Origin: Acridotheres tristis | Lineage: Eukaryota > Chordata > Aves > Passeriformes > Sturnidae | Length of the DNA: 64,000 bases | Assembly (NCBI GenBank): GCA_037013685.1 | Contig: CM072886.1 | Span: 23,629,080-23,693,079, forward strand | Direction of reading: 5' to 3' | Part shown: piece after piece, positions 46,990-58,200 of the stretch | How the letters are laid out: the number at the start of each line of letters is the position of its first letter | Numbering within the stretch: position 1 is the stretch's first letter | Program-made: the position numbers and the translations under genes | Notes under the pieces: model-generated | The model's input: the letters and a program-made list of their open reading frames with translations, nothing else | What the model was told of the DNA's origin: nothing | Database searches by the model: none

Positions 46990-49900
46990 CTAAAAGACAA
47001 GAAGGAACAGGTTACTATCTCTCAGTAATGTCACTCAGCAAAAATTCATTCACCATGCCTATAGTGTTAAGCCAGTGACACTACAAAACAAAGTTATTCA
47101 CACATATGTTTCTACAATAGATAGGGTAATTTATGTGCTTCAGTATCTATGATCGCTTTGGGTAATTTGGTAGGACAAATGCAGTAATATCACACCCTTT
47201 TTATGCATTTTTAATAGGCCTTAAGCAGTACCCCCTAACATGTTTTCAAGATACTCCAGGAGTGCATGGAAAAGGACTTTGATTTGCACAATTCCAGTGA
47301 AAATTCCAGAGAAAATTTTTCAACAGAAGTGTTACATATGTATAGCTGAACTGTCTCTTCCTTTCATACTACTTCTCTGATTGAGCTTCAGTGTTTTCAG
47401 TTTAGCAAGAGAAATTCAAAGCAAGTTTTTCCCATGATTAGGCACAGAAAGTAGAAAAGAACATGTAGTGCTGTTGGCAGGTTTCTTATAGAAACAGCAG
47501 TGCAAGTTATATGCCCAGTGTTCAAAATTACTAATATCTGAATGCCATATGGGGGCTTATACAGCAAATGTTGAATAGCACCTTAAGGTGACTCTTTACG
47601 GATTTAGTTTATATGGACTTTCTGGTTTCCAAAGTAAACAAACCAGATCTGTTGCTCACACCTTTACTTTGCTCTCTTCAAGTACTTTGTATTCCATGAA
47701 CAAGTAGATAACATCTTAATCTGAAAACCAACACGGCTCTCACTAGTAGCTGTTCAAGCAGACTAGTTAAAGCCAAGAAACCTTTTTGACACCAGTTAAA
47801 AAACAGTTACTAAATCAGTCATTTCTCAAAAAAACACAAGAGCTACTCATGAGCAGAGAATCGGTTTACCTTAAAATAGTAAGAAGTAGTTATCCCATTG
47901 CATTAATGGTAGTAATCTTTTATTTAACTAAATTTAAATGCATACCTTCAAGTAGATGATAGCATCTGTTCCATAACCACATATGGAGTAAAGATTTAGA
48001 TCTCCTTGAAAGTATTTAGCATACAAACGAGAAATTGGCAAGCCATACCCAAAGCCAGCCTAAAAAGAAAGTACAATATAAAATTAATTAATTTTTTACT
48101 AGCTCTAATGGTTTAAAATTAAATAGCTAGAAAGCCTTCAGAGTTTTTTTAAGCTGTTAAAAAATCCTTTGCATTTCCTCTTTTCTTAGAAGAAAACATA
48201 AATCTCTAATCTGTTTCATAGAGAATGCTGAAGCTGACCATTAAAAACCCAAGATCATAAGAAAAAAGATCTCCATGGAAGAGGGAGGGTCTACATATAA
48301 ATCTCCCGCTTTTACCTACAATATTTCAGTATTTTTCCCTCCCTTCTTATTGCTAGTACAGCTTGATTAGTAAAAGCAGCTTGCTACTGGGAGATAAACA
48401 AAATAATCTAAAAGACTGTTCCAGTTGTGCTTGCCTCCAGAAAGACTGCATGATCTGCAGTAAGTCCGAGGACTGAGTGAAGAATGAAGACAAAGTAAAT
48501 TAGTGTCATTGGAATGCAGGAAGAAAAACAAAAGGAGGGAGTTATATTCAGGTTGGAATGTTCTTCTTTGTTTATGCCTTTAAAATGTCCACTAAGCTAA
48601 ATAATAAAATTCTGTTTCAGAAAGTGTAAATTCATACTTATGGGGCTCAGTAAATCTTGGCATACCCCACAAAGCAGCTGGATAGACACAGTGCTTCATT
48701 ATTAATCCACCAACACTTACAAATTAATTACAATAAGAGTATTGGAAGTATCTTACAAGAGGGGTATTTCGACCATCATCCATATTTGGCCTTGGTGCAG
48801 TGGAATACATGTAGCTAAACAGCTGCTCAATTTTCCTCACTGGAACACCACCTCCTCGGTCTGAGATCTGATTTAAGAGAGAATGAAGTTAACAAGCGTG
48901 CACTAAGAATGGTATTTAAAATGCTGTTATTTGAACACACCTTTCCACAGTCATAAATGCAAACATTTGTTTTGCAGCACATTATTTTTCAACTAGGTAA
49001 TTGTGCTACATGAAGGCTCATATCATCAAGAGATGATACGAACTCTTGTGCTCATGCATAGGGTCTTCGACCTGTTCTCAGAGGCCAGATCTTTTAAAAG
49101 AATCAGCTAAGCATGTATAATAACAAAGATTACATTAAGTCCATTGTAGTAGGCCAACAAAATACCTTGATTGCCAGGTCTTCTTTCCCTAGAACAACTG
49201 TCACTTCAATCGGAGAAAGGGTAGGACTGTTTTCTTGGAATTCAACAGTAGCTCTCATTGAATTCTATGGAAAAGAAGGTTACCATGATCAGAGGTTGTT
49301 GAATCCATGCACTTCAAACCATATCCCTTTTACATAGAGGCAAAATTATTCTCTATTCCTATCAATGCCTGGTTTCCAAGGGACACATTTAGCATTTTGG
49401 CATAATGGGAGCAGAGGATGTCTCACACATAAAAGCCTCTAAGCACAGCCAAGACTCTTCCGAGTGAAAGATTACAATGTTCTTGCCCAACATTAACTCA
49501 GGGACTGTAAATGAAATAACATAACTCCCTTAAAGTCAACAGGTTTCTGGAAAAGAGCAAAGTTCAGCAGCTGCTAAAGGCTGCCAGATTTCTGTACGTC
49601 ACGTTGGCAGTACTGAAGTTCAGTTGCACTCACTACTAAATACATTCTGTCCACTCCACAGAAAAGGCAGCAGGGCAAACCTGCAGATGTAATCTCTAAA
49701 AGCAGAAGGCTACTGGTGGTCACAATCCCACATCCCACTTCACTTTCTCAGTTTATACTAACATACCTTAAAGAGCTCAAAAAGCATGTGAAAAAGATGA
49801 GATGGAACATATACAATGCTAATTGGTTCTCCTGGAGCTTTCCCTAGAATAAAGCAAAAGTAAAAACACTTAAAAGGGTGATGACATTTTTCTATATGAT

Positions 49901-52900
49901 ATCCAAATTTTACAATGAGCAAGTTGCCCAAATAAAAGATCAAGTTTCATTTTTGCTTTTCCGCTGCTCCAAAATTGGCAAACAGCTTTATGCATTCATA
50001 ACAGTGTTTACACTGCAATTGTCACTTGCTTAGTAAGTTTCTTTTCAAATAAACAAAAAAACCAAGTATTTATTCCCCTTTATAATAAAGGATTTCAAAC
50101 ATTAAGCAGACTGCTGTCATCACACACATGCAGACAGCTCAGACCAGACCCAGCATTTTAGTCAGCAACCCCACTTTAAGTACAGGTTTGTCTGACTTTT
50201 CTCAAATTTATAAATGGCACCTCAAAAATATTGTGTTTAAGATACACCAACATTTGAGTTCTAACATGGGAAGTTAAATGAGGCACCTGTAATAGAAAAT
50301 GAAGAGCAACTAGCCTGAGTCAGATCAAGTGGTATGTGCACTAAGGTTACAGAATTGGGAGCCTTTTGACTCAGTAAAAGCAGCAGTTTGGCTACCAAAA
50401 GGGAGCTCTCATCTTACCATTCACTTGAGTAAGTTTCAGCTCTGGAGATGTTAAGTAATACTGGTCACACAACATCTTGGAACTTTCATAAGCATCTGCA
50501 ATAATTATTAAAATAAATGATGTAAAATATAATATCCGGCAATGTAAAATTTCATTCTAATGCATGGCAAATGCAGCTTTTAACTACATTAGCTGTAAGG
50601 TGTTGGACAGTCTAAGACACAGCCAAGGGAATGTGTGTTAAGAGAATGATAACATTGCATCCACTGTATGCACTAAAAATTGAGAACAGTGGGCAGTTAC
50701 AGAAGCATAAGCAAATCTTTGGACAATTTGATAATTGTATGGAACTCATGCATCTCTTATCTACCAGTAGGTAAAACCAATCTCAACACCTCATACAACT
50801 TCAACCCCTGCCTAATCTGTCACTTGCTAGGACTTACTCCAGCATGGTTTTTTACTGCTACTTTGTATTTTACATTCTGTCCTCTAAAAGCTCATGCTTT
50901 GGTAAGACTGCTTTCAGCCATTTCGATTAAAGCCAGCCAGCATCCTCTACAACAGAAGCTGGTTACCCAAACTGCTTGCAATTAGATAGAGATACTGATC
51001 AGAAAGAGAACTATTAAAGCGCTGAGAATACGCACCATTCACTACTTCAACAACATCACAGCAAGGATCAATACTTCCAATGTGCCTTGGGTGCCCCGAG
51101 CGAGATTTATCATCAAAAAGAAGAGCTGTTTGACATGAGAACAATACAACATTTAATCCCAAATACTGTCATAAAAAAAAAAAGCCCCAAAATTGAGACT
51201 AATACAGTGCGATCGCAACATATAATCACATAAAATACTGAATGTTGTTTATGTCTTTTATGAGTTAAAATGCTATCTACTGTCAGCAAACTATGTTGGC
51301 TTTTCTGTAGCTCACATCTCAAGGTTTTTCAGACATAAAGAATGATACTTCTACATATTCCACAGAAGAGTTATTTCAAATATTCGGAAGTCCAGAAAAC
51401 AAGTTTTCCCATTGCTTTCTTAAGTGATAGATTCAGTTTCTAACTTTTCAATGTCACAAAATCAGGTGAAGCAGTTCTCCAGCAGTTTTAAGAAGTGCTT
51501 ACATTAACATGTTACTCATTAGGTTGAAGTTTTTTCTCAGGTAAAAATTTCTACTTACTGTGTTGGTTCATTAGCATCCGGGTGGAAATACGGCTCATGT
51601 AAAAACGATCCAAAAAATACTGGATGTTTTGATTTGTGACAGGATCTACTTTAAAAGTGTCTTTGTATTCAATTATTCCTTGTGCCATTGTAGGAACCAC
51701 ATCATGATGTCTGTTTCGGACTCTAATTAGAGTATCTATAAAGCTAGGTTAAAAGAGAGCTTTTTAGAACATTATTATCAAACTACATAGAAGCAAGCTT
51801 TATATAATGTAATTATCTAATCTAGCACCAGAACTGGTAAGTATTTAACAGCCTTAATACTAAAATACAGTGTGGTTTTTTTTTTTACTCTTTTACAAGT
51901 AATTCCTCATTGACCTAACACAGGAGTATTTGGCATTTTTTTAAACGAAAGGTATAATGAGCCATATCAAACTCACCACCTCCTTACTCATTTACTTGAG
52001 CAGAGGAAAATGTAAGGAAAGGAAAAAGATCTCAAGCTGACATCTTGGAAACAAGCAAATGACTTCACAGATGATGTTTTTTATATTTCTTTGCCATGAC
52101 AGCTCAAGGGGCAATATGACCTTGAAATTAGGCTGCAACGGGTCATATCTATTTGCAATACTGCTAAACATGGTCAGAGATTTCAAACAGCTTGTTCTAT
52201 GTTCAGGTCTTCCTACTAGATCATCAAATTCAGCTCATCACATCTATCAGTCTGAAGTGAATATACTGTGAGAAGTAGAACGTGAACTAAAAAGTTCAAA
52301 GAAAAAAATGAAAAGCTTACTCAGATAAGACTTTTTGGTCATCTGGGCTTTTCTGATGGAACTCAACCAACTCCTTTAGGCTTTGGAGGTACCTATTGAA
52401 AAAGAGCACAAGACATACATGCTATTAATTTGATTTTTTATTAATCTAGCAATATGAAAAATACTTTGTCTTGTGCCTATCAGTCCCAAAAAGTCATCTA
52501 GAAGTTTTAAGTGACTTTGAAATATCCAAGTTACAACCAACAATGGAATGACAGATGGACACTTCTTGACTACCTGAACTCCAGAAGTTCCAAGTCTTTT
52601 CTTGTGCCTGCCACCAGAAAGGTATCTAAACCCTCACTTAAGGTATGTAGGATCCCCTTGTAATTCTTGAGAAGAGATGTATTTCAAAAGAAGATCCAAA
52701 TGACAATGTCAATCAGGAAGCCACTTAAGCAAAGTTTTTCCTAATCTGATCAGCTTTGGCAGAAGCTAAGTAGCTGAGCCTCTTGCACTAACATCTGACA
52801 GCCTTGACGCATACGGCAAAGGCACAACAGTTCGCTATATTAAGAAGAGTTTCTAGATCTCACTCTAATACTTCTGCTCTTTATGTCAGCCATCCTGGCA

Positions 52901-54531
52901 AATGCTGTAACTGTGTCAGTAAGCAAGGTTAAATCAGATTCAACCACTGTGTCAACTGCAGAGATTATGTTAACTGAATTTCAAACACTTGCTGCACAGG
53001 TCAAAGCAATATACTTTGGAAAAGCAGCTCTGTTAGTAACTCCATCAGTGAGAGAACAAACAAGTACATAGCCTGCTTTCTGTAGATCTCAGAGTCTGTA
53101 ATGCTGTGTGGAAACAGAACACGTTTTCTTTTCTCCCTTCTTAAAGAGTAAGGAGCAAAATTTGTTCTATTAGCTATTTCAAACTGTGAGTTCCCCACCC
53201 CCCATACCTATTTAAAGATAACAATATAACCATATTGCTTTTCAATTTAAATTTAGTATGCTAGGAAAGGACAGCGTGTAACAGCTTGCAAGTCAGATTT
53301 TATGAAGGAACTGCATTTCTACTGTATTTTGTTATGCTTTCTACTATTCAAAGAAGTCTGTAACAAGTTTTCAAAGCTGTGCTACTTTGCATGCTGAATT
53401 CAAGCAGTTCATACTTACCAGCTTTTTACTAATTTTACTGATGGAGTGCCTAGTAATTTATCAGGAAGAAGATCAATTTCTTTCAGGATATTTGCAAACC
53501 TCACAGGAAGTTCTTGTCGCAAAAACGAGAAAGAAGTTCTCTCACATCCATTAGTTGAGCCTATGAATACATAAAAAAAATAAAGCTTTTGTTTAAGGAA
53601 GTTTCAAGACGCAAATACAGATTGATGACTTTCCATAAACTTCAGGACTCTATTTCTCTGCAATCACGAGGCTTTTACCGGCCAGCTCATCTAAGTGTTA
53701 GGTGTTATATATTTGTGCTGAACGCTGTTTTCACGACAGTAAGACACAGCGTGTTCCTGGACGGAATACTTGTTCAGTTCCCATTTAGACATGAGACTTA
53801 ATTGCAATCCCCTAAGAAGCACTCCGGCCTCTGTAAACAGGAGGTTGTTCGGGGTGACGTTTGGCAGTATCATGCGCGCACAGAGCTGCCAAAGCGATAA
53901 TGGGAACAGCGCGTTCGCTCCGCCCGACGGCTCCTCCCGACTCCGTGTAAGCAACACGCCCCGCAGCCCGTGTCCCTCTCAGTGCCCGCACTCCTCGAAC
54001 ACCGCCCAGTGTCGTAGCGCATATTCGGCTCCGAGGGCGGCACTCGCAGGTCTCCGGCCCCTGGCACCTGGCCTGCGGGTAACTGCGGCCGGGGGTGCCC
54101 AGCCGAGGCGACCTCCCCGCCACCATCCTGGGGCCGGCAGATTCCTAGGCGGCTCGGAACACCCGGCAGGGCCGGTCCCCTCCTCCGGGCAGCCAAGCGG
54201 GGGGGCGGCAGCAGCTTCAGCGCTGGCTGAGCGCGGACTCTCCGGGCGGCGATCGCCGCCACCTCCGTTCCGCACAGCGCCGCTACCGCACCCCCTCCCC
54301 GCACCCCTCCCGCGGGGAAACGAGCCTCCGAGCCCCGGGCTTGGGCTGCCTCCCAGCCCCGACCTCCCCCCGCTCCTCCTGACTCTCACCGAAATCCAGC
54401 AACTGCTTGATGGAGAGCGGGGAAGGGGAAAAGCGGGAAAACTGCTCCACTTCCTGCGGCAACCGGCCGCTGGCGGCACTGGTCCCTGCCAGTGGGGCGG
54501 CGCTGCGGAGAGCAATCCGGGCGGCCTTCAT
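46846..54531 (-). CDS. PDK4: Pyruvate dehydrogenase kinase 4 (PDK4), complete
   Basis: Mitochondrial matrix kinase that phosphorylates the E1-alpha subunit of the pyruvate dehydrogenase complex and shuts off glucose oxidation in fasting. Eleven coding exons on the minus strand, joined from 54531..54390, 53560..53419, 52392..52321, 51743..51559, 51125..51036, 50495..50418, 49843..49767, 49264..49166, 48867..48757, 48059..47946 and 46989..46846, give 417 residues (human 411). Every junction has GT-AG and matching phase. Features: N-terminal targeting region ending near [14 protein letters not shown]-box E259-N263 ([12 protein letters not shown]); G1 box DRGGG (298-302); G2 box GFGYGL (334-339) of the GHKL ATP fold; and the C-terminal DW motif (Asp399-Trp400). 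The extreme C-terminus (KQSAAS) differs from the mammalian AKEVAM. The SIKQLLDFG and KLTQVNG segments favour PDK4 over PDK1-3, as does its place next to ASB4. Confidence 0.97.
47946..48059 (-). CDS. PDK4: PDK4 coding exon 10
   Basis: 38 codons, phase 0 at both ends. [20 protein letters not shown] is the G2 box and following helix; it ends GTDAIIYLK. Confidence 0.96.
48757..48867 (-). CDS. PDK4: PDK4 coding exon 9
   Basis: 37 codons, phase 0: [20 protein letters not shown], then [17 protein letters not shown]. It holds the G1 box (Asp298 and the glycines) and the ATP-lid region. Confidence 0.96.
49166..49264 (-). CDS. PDK4: PDK4 coding exon 8
   Basis: 33 codons, phase 0: [20 protein letters not shown], then [13 protein letters not shown]. 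Its first residue is the N-box asparagine (Asn263) that binds magnesium-ATP in this family. Confidence 0.95.
49767..49843 (-). CDS. PDK4: PDK4 coding exon 7
   Basis: 77 bases completing a split Gly, then [20 protein letters not shown] and FELFK. Glu259, the general-base residue of the N-box, is here. Confidence 0.95.
50418..50495 (-). CDS. PDK4: PDK4 coding exon 6
   Basis: 78 bases: [20 protein letters not shown], then LTQVN, split codons on both sides. The CDQYYL and ELKLTQVNG strings are typical of PDK4. Acceptor ATTATTGCAG. Confidence 0.95.
51036..51125 (-). CDS. PDK4: PDK4 coding exon 5
   Basis: 90 bases: [20 protein letters not shown], then CCDVVEVVN. The HIGSIDP block is invariant in the PDK family. 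The donor is GTGCGT, less common but phase-consistent. Confidence 0.94.
51559..51743 (-). CDS. PDK4: PDK4 coding exon 4
   Basis: 185 bases, residues 120-180. [20 protein letters not shown] and [16 protein letters not shown] are core PDK family blocks of the N-terminal helical domain. Donor GTAAGT. Confidence 0.96.
52321..52392 (-). CDS. PDK4: PDK4 coding exon 3
   Basis: 72 bases: [20 protein letters not shown], then VLS, split codons at both ends. Acceptor TTTTTCAATAG and donor GTAAGC. Confidence 0.94.
53419..53560 (-). CDS. PDK4: PDK4 coding exon 2
   Basis: 142 bases: [20 protein letters not shown], then [20 protein letters not shown] and VKLVKS. The FLRQELPVR and LVKSW motifs are typical of the PDK N-terminal domain that binds the lipoyl group of E2. 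Confidence 0.95.
54390..54531 (-). CDS. PDK4: PDK4 coding exon 1 with start codon
   Basis: 47 codons plus one base. [20 protein letters not shown] is an Arg/Ala-rich mitochondrial presequence, and [20 protein letters not shown] follows, matching the family. The segment between them is about five residues longer than in human. Donor GTGAGA. The start codon is the first in frame and agrees with the conserved MKAAR. Confidence 0.95.
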
Positions 54532-54648
54532 CGCTGCTGGGGCGGCGGATGCGGGGCACGTAAGCGATCGGAGAGTGAGCTGGCGATCCCCCCGCTCGGG
54601 GACTGTCGCTGTCCCGTCGCCTGTGGCGGGGGCTTCACATGGCGCCTC

Positions 54649-54655
54649 TATTTAC
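54649..54655 (-). promoter_or_regulatory. PDK4: Forkhead/TATA-like motif in the PDK4 promoter
   Basis: The only AT-rich motif in the island, TGTAAATAG on the minus strand, about 120 bp before the start codon. It fits both a weak TATA element and a forkhead site (TRTTTAY on the other strand). FOXO factors induce mammalian PDK4, which makes it a reasonable candidate, but no spacing comparison was possible. Confidence 0.35.
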
Positions 54656-55019
54656 AATCGCCGGGGGGCGGGGCTGGGGCAGGCCGTGCCCCCGCCGGCG
54701 CCTCGTGACAGCGCTGGCGGCGCTCCCGGTGCCCGCCGTGCCGGCCCAGCGGGCGCTCTGCCAGCGGCACGGCGAGCGCCAGGGGTGCAGCCGCGGGCCA
54801 GGGCACACGGAGCTGCTGCTGCGCCGCCCGCGGTGACCTTGTGCACCGGGCAGGGTGGCAGGGTGGCCGGGCAAGGCTGGCAGGGTGGCCGTGCCCAGCT
54901 GCGGGGGCGCCGTGCTGCTGCCGCCCCTCATGGGGTCCGGCCCTGTACGGGCCAATGGGCGCTATGGCCCGGCGTGAGGGGCGCGGTGGTGCCCGGGGAA
55001 TTAACTGTGTGTGTGCCTG

Positions 55020-55297
55020 CGTGTGTGTGTGTGTGTGTGTGTGTGCACTCATACAGGGGATGCTGGCAGTGCTGCCCAGGGGAGCTGTGTGTGTGTGTGC
55101 GCTCATACAGGGGATGTTGGCAGGGCTGCCCAGGGGAGCTGTGTGTGTGTGTGCACTCATACAGGGGATGCTGGCAGCGCTGCCCAGGGGAGCTGTGTGT
55201 GTGTGTGTGTGCACTCATACAGGGATGCTGGCAGGGCTGCCCAGGGGAGCTGTGTGTGTGTGTGCACTCACTCATACAGGGGATGCTGGCAGGGCTG
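55020..55297. repeat. GT-rich minisatellite, five units of about 54 bp, upstream of PDK4
   Basis: Five units start near 55,020, 55,087, 55,141, 55,195 and 55,251. Each has a (GT)n run, then CACTCATACAGGGGATG (small variants), CTGGCAG and GCTGCCCAGGGGAGCT. Unit lengths differ mainly through the GT run, which is longest in the first unit, and the last is truncated. It lies about 490-770 bp upstream of the PDK4 start codon, at the edge of the CpG island. Confidence 0.95.
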
Positions 55298-58200
55298 GTA
55301 CTGACAGGGTAGCTCCACGATCAGCGCAGAGGCTGCATGGAAGGCAAAGGGAGCCAACTCAGATCCCAACCACAGGTTCAGGCTGTCGACATGTAGGTCA
55401 TGGCTGTGACCTGGTTAATAGTGACCAAATAGCCGAGGACAGCTGTGCTGGTGACGCACTGGCCCTAGATCAGCATGTGGCCTTTATTTACTAGAGCTGA
55501 CCTAAGAAGGGGATGACACAGTGCTCTCAGGGACAGCTGATCTCCCAGGGTCACAGTCGATCTGGGAAAAGCCCCCTCACCTTTCCTCTCTGCTGGAGAA
55601 GGAGATTGGATCTCCAGTGCTTCCTGGCCTTTTCCCATGCCAAGTCCAGTTCATTGAGGGCAGCGTTTGCTTCAGTTCCATTGAAGAATGGTATTAATGT
55701 CAGTGGAGGGCTTTTGGACATCTGAAAACTTGATCTGTAACAGCAGGAGCAGTAATATAAATACAAAATAATTGGGCCCTAATATTTGCATACAACTCCC
55801 CAGTCCAATACATGCTTATATTTATACACACAAACATGTAAACTCTTTTTCAAGGGAAGCAAGATCAAATTGCTCACAGGAAATCTGTGCACTTAGTTTA
55901 ACAGACAGAGGAAAATAATTTAGCTTGTCGTTAGATTGCTTTTTAAACTTTATCTCATTTTTGTCTTCCTAGTGTATCTGTTAACCCTACTTATGGTTCT
56001 ACTCCCACTGTACTTTATGTTATATTATTTTATTGCTGCCTGTTTTATTATTTTATTGGGAGAGCTAGTCTGTTATTTTTCCATGAGATATATTCTGGTT
56101 TACTGCGGTGATCGAATGTTGGCATATGAAATGTGAAATGAAGCAAAATTTTGACATCAAATAGCAGCAAATGTAATGACTTTGATTTTTCCTGTACTTA
56201 CCAGAAGTTAAAAATTTAAGAATTTGGGATTTTCTTTTGACTGTTTCAACTTGGTTTGCCTGAAATTTGCAGATGAATCACAGAAGTGAAAATATCATAC
56301 AAATGTGTTTAAACCATGAAACATGTAGGATAGCTTTTGTTTTGTTCCACTTTCTTCCTGAAGCCACTAATTGGTGACAAGCAGGAACCTCAAAATTAAC
56401 TCTTTGCAATAAAATCTGGGTTGGGAAATTCTCTGCAGTAGGCAGTTATTGAAATATAAGGTCACTATTTCTATTCCTATGAGGTACTTCATTTAATCTG
56501 TTGGTGTGCTGAGCCTGCTTAATATAAGTAACTCGAATATCCTTTGTAAGTAATCTGAATAGGGAAATTGTCTACTAAGAACAATTTCTGTTGTTTGCAT
56601 TGATCTTCTTTACAGGAGCTTGTTTTCTTACTGGTAGTTGTATGCAGTAGGGTATGAAAAAATATCATACATATTCAGTTTAGCTGTGAACAAAGGTAAA
56701 ATTGTAGTTGCAGGAAACACAGGAAGTGTGATGCCTTCCCCATTTGTTTAAAGGACAAGGCTCCAGTAACTCAAAACCTGGGTGTTTTTCAAATCAGAGC
56801 ATCAGCAGCACAACTGAGATTTTCTTTACTCAGATGAAGCATGTCTCCCTCATAATTCAGATTTGCTTCTTGCTCTTTGTATGATGGTTATGTGTTACAG
56901 GGGGTTCTGAACAACATAAATTTCCATTCCTGCATATATAAATTATATATCTGTGAAGTAATTATTATGGATGTCCTGAATGTTGAGCAAGACAGCTAAG
57001 TTTTAGGCACAAATGTAACAACATATGAGGGTTCATCATCAGCCAACCTGCAGGTGAGCTAGGCTGTGAAAATTGTAACCACTTCATATAATGCCTCCTT
57101 CTATTCTATCTTTAGCAGTGTTCTGACTTTATTTCCCCTTCAAACCACCATTTCACCCTCCTTCTGAAACACGTGACAGTTTTAAGTGCAGGTGTCAGAG
57201 AACAATGACTGTGAAGGACAGTGCCAAATTCTGAACTGCAATATTCGTCAGAGGGGGGGTCTCATTTCTGCTGATTAGATATTTTAACTGCCCTGGGGCA
57301 AGTTTTGAAAAGGCAGTAACAACACTTGCAGTTGCTTGGTCACAGTAATGTTTTGCTGACTATGCTTAAGAAAATGGAGCTGTGTTAACATTCTGCTTTT
57401 TTCCACAACAGATGGGTCCAGAAGAGTGGAATGAATGAAGCCTGGATTCCTGTCCATTTGTCTCCTAATAGCTCTCCATTGCAATCAGCTGTCTCTGGCC
57501 TCATGTTTCTTATGTCCTCACCCCTGCTGGAGACACACTGTGCTGTACTTAGGTCAGAGCCGTGTTCCTGGTCAGCCACCATGTGTAATAAGTGAACATA
57601 CTGCTGATGTCTAATAGAAGGTACCATGTTTGCTTTTGCCCTACCCTTTTCTCTGTAGGGACAAAAATGTAAGGCTCTTTTTCCTAAGCCAACAAGTGCT
57701 GGAAACCCAATAGGATGTGCTGGGATGAGTGTCCTCTCCTGACCAGCCTGAACATGTGGGATGAGTACTGGTGAGGTTGCTGCTCTCTAGTAGAATGAGT
57801 CTGGTTGAGTTTCCCCTCCCTTTTATCCAGTGTGGAGCAAAATTCTAATCTCTCCTCCCTAAATCATCTGCTAGTTTGTAGGGAGTTGTTTATCTATTCA
57901 AATTTGGTTAAACTGCTTAGGAGGGACGGTTTGGTGAACAGATGGAGAGGCAACATCATCAAAGTTTTTTCTCTTACAGAACCAGACTAACATTTTCTGC
58001 TAGGGACAAAGGCCACTTCTGATTCAGCTTTTGTAAGGAAGGGTAAGTGATAAACCAGGAGGAGCAGTGAGTCTGTGTGGAAATTAATGGTAGCTCTAGG
58101 AAGTTTTGAATGCAAGCGGAAGGAGTAGTCTGGTGATAAGTGTATGAGTCGTATTTGCAGCGCCTCATGAAATTTCCAGCAGTACCAAGGGCGCCTGCAG

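Larger units (their letters stand above)
46990..54389 (-). other. PDK4: PDK4 introns 1-10
   Basis: Introns in transcript order, about: 829 bp (53,561-54,389), 1,026 (52,393-53,418), 577 (51,744-52,320), 433 (51,126-51,558), 540 (50,496-51,035), 574 (49,844-50,417), 502 (49,265-49,766), 298 (48,868-49,165), 697 (48,060-48,756) and 956 (46,990-47,945). All are GT-AG; donors are GTGAGA, GTAAGT, GTAAGC, GTAAGT, GTGCGT, GTAAGA, GTATGT, GTATTT, GTAAGA and GTATGC. The 3' part of intron 1 is AT-rich and its first 400 bases belong to the CpG island. No repeat family or nested gene is recognised. A forkhead-like GTAAACAAA lies at 47,634-47,642 in intron 10. Confidence 0.8.
53900..54970 (-). promoter_or_regulatory. 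PDK4: CpG island and promoter region of PDK4
   Basis: GC- and CpG-dense stretch around exon 1. Very long overlapping open frames on both strands (up to about 312 codons) are a composition artefact of the island. Transcription runs leftward and should start a short distance above 54,531. Confidence 0.75.

Noticed and set aside
53770..54708. 312-codon open frame on the plus strand, and several long minus-strand frames across the PDK4 promoter
   Set aside because: They run through a CpG island antisense to or out of frame with PDK4 exon 1. Stop codons are rare in GC-rich DNA, the product is low-complexity Ala/Gly/Pro/Arg, and there is no splice support.
54407..55494. Cys/Val-rich repetitive open frames through the GT-rich repeat
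   Set aside because: They are translations of (GT)n and of the 54-bp repeat; no start context, no homology.
55936..56136. 66-codon very hydrophobic open frame
   Set aside because: AT-rich DNA gives Leu/Phe/Tyr/Ile-rich translations by chance; no family match or context.
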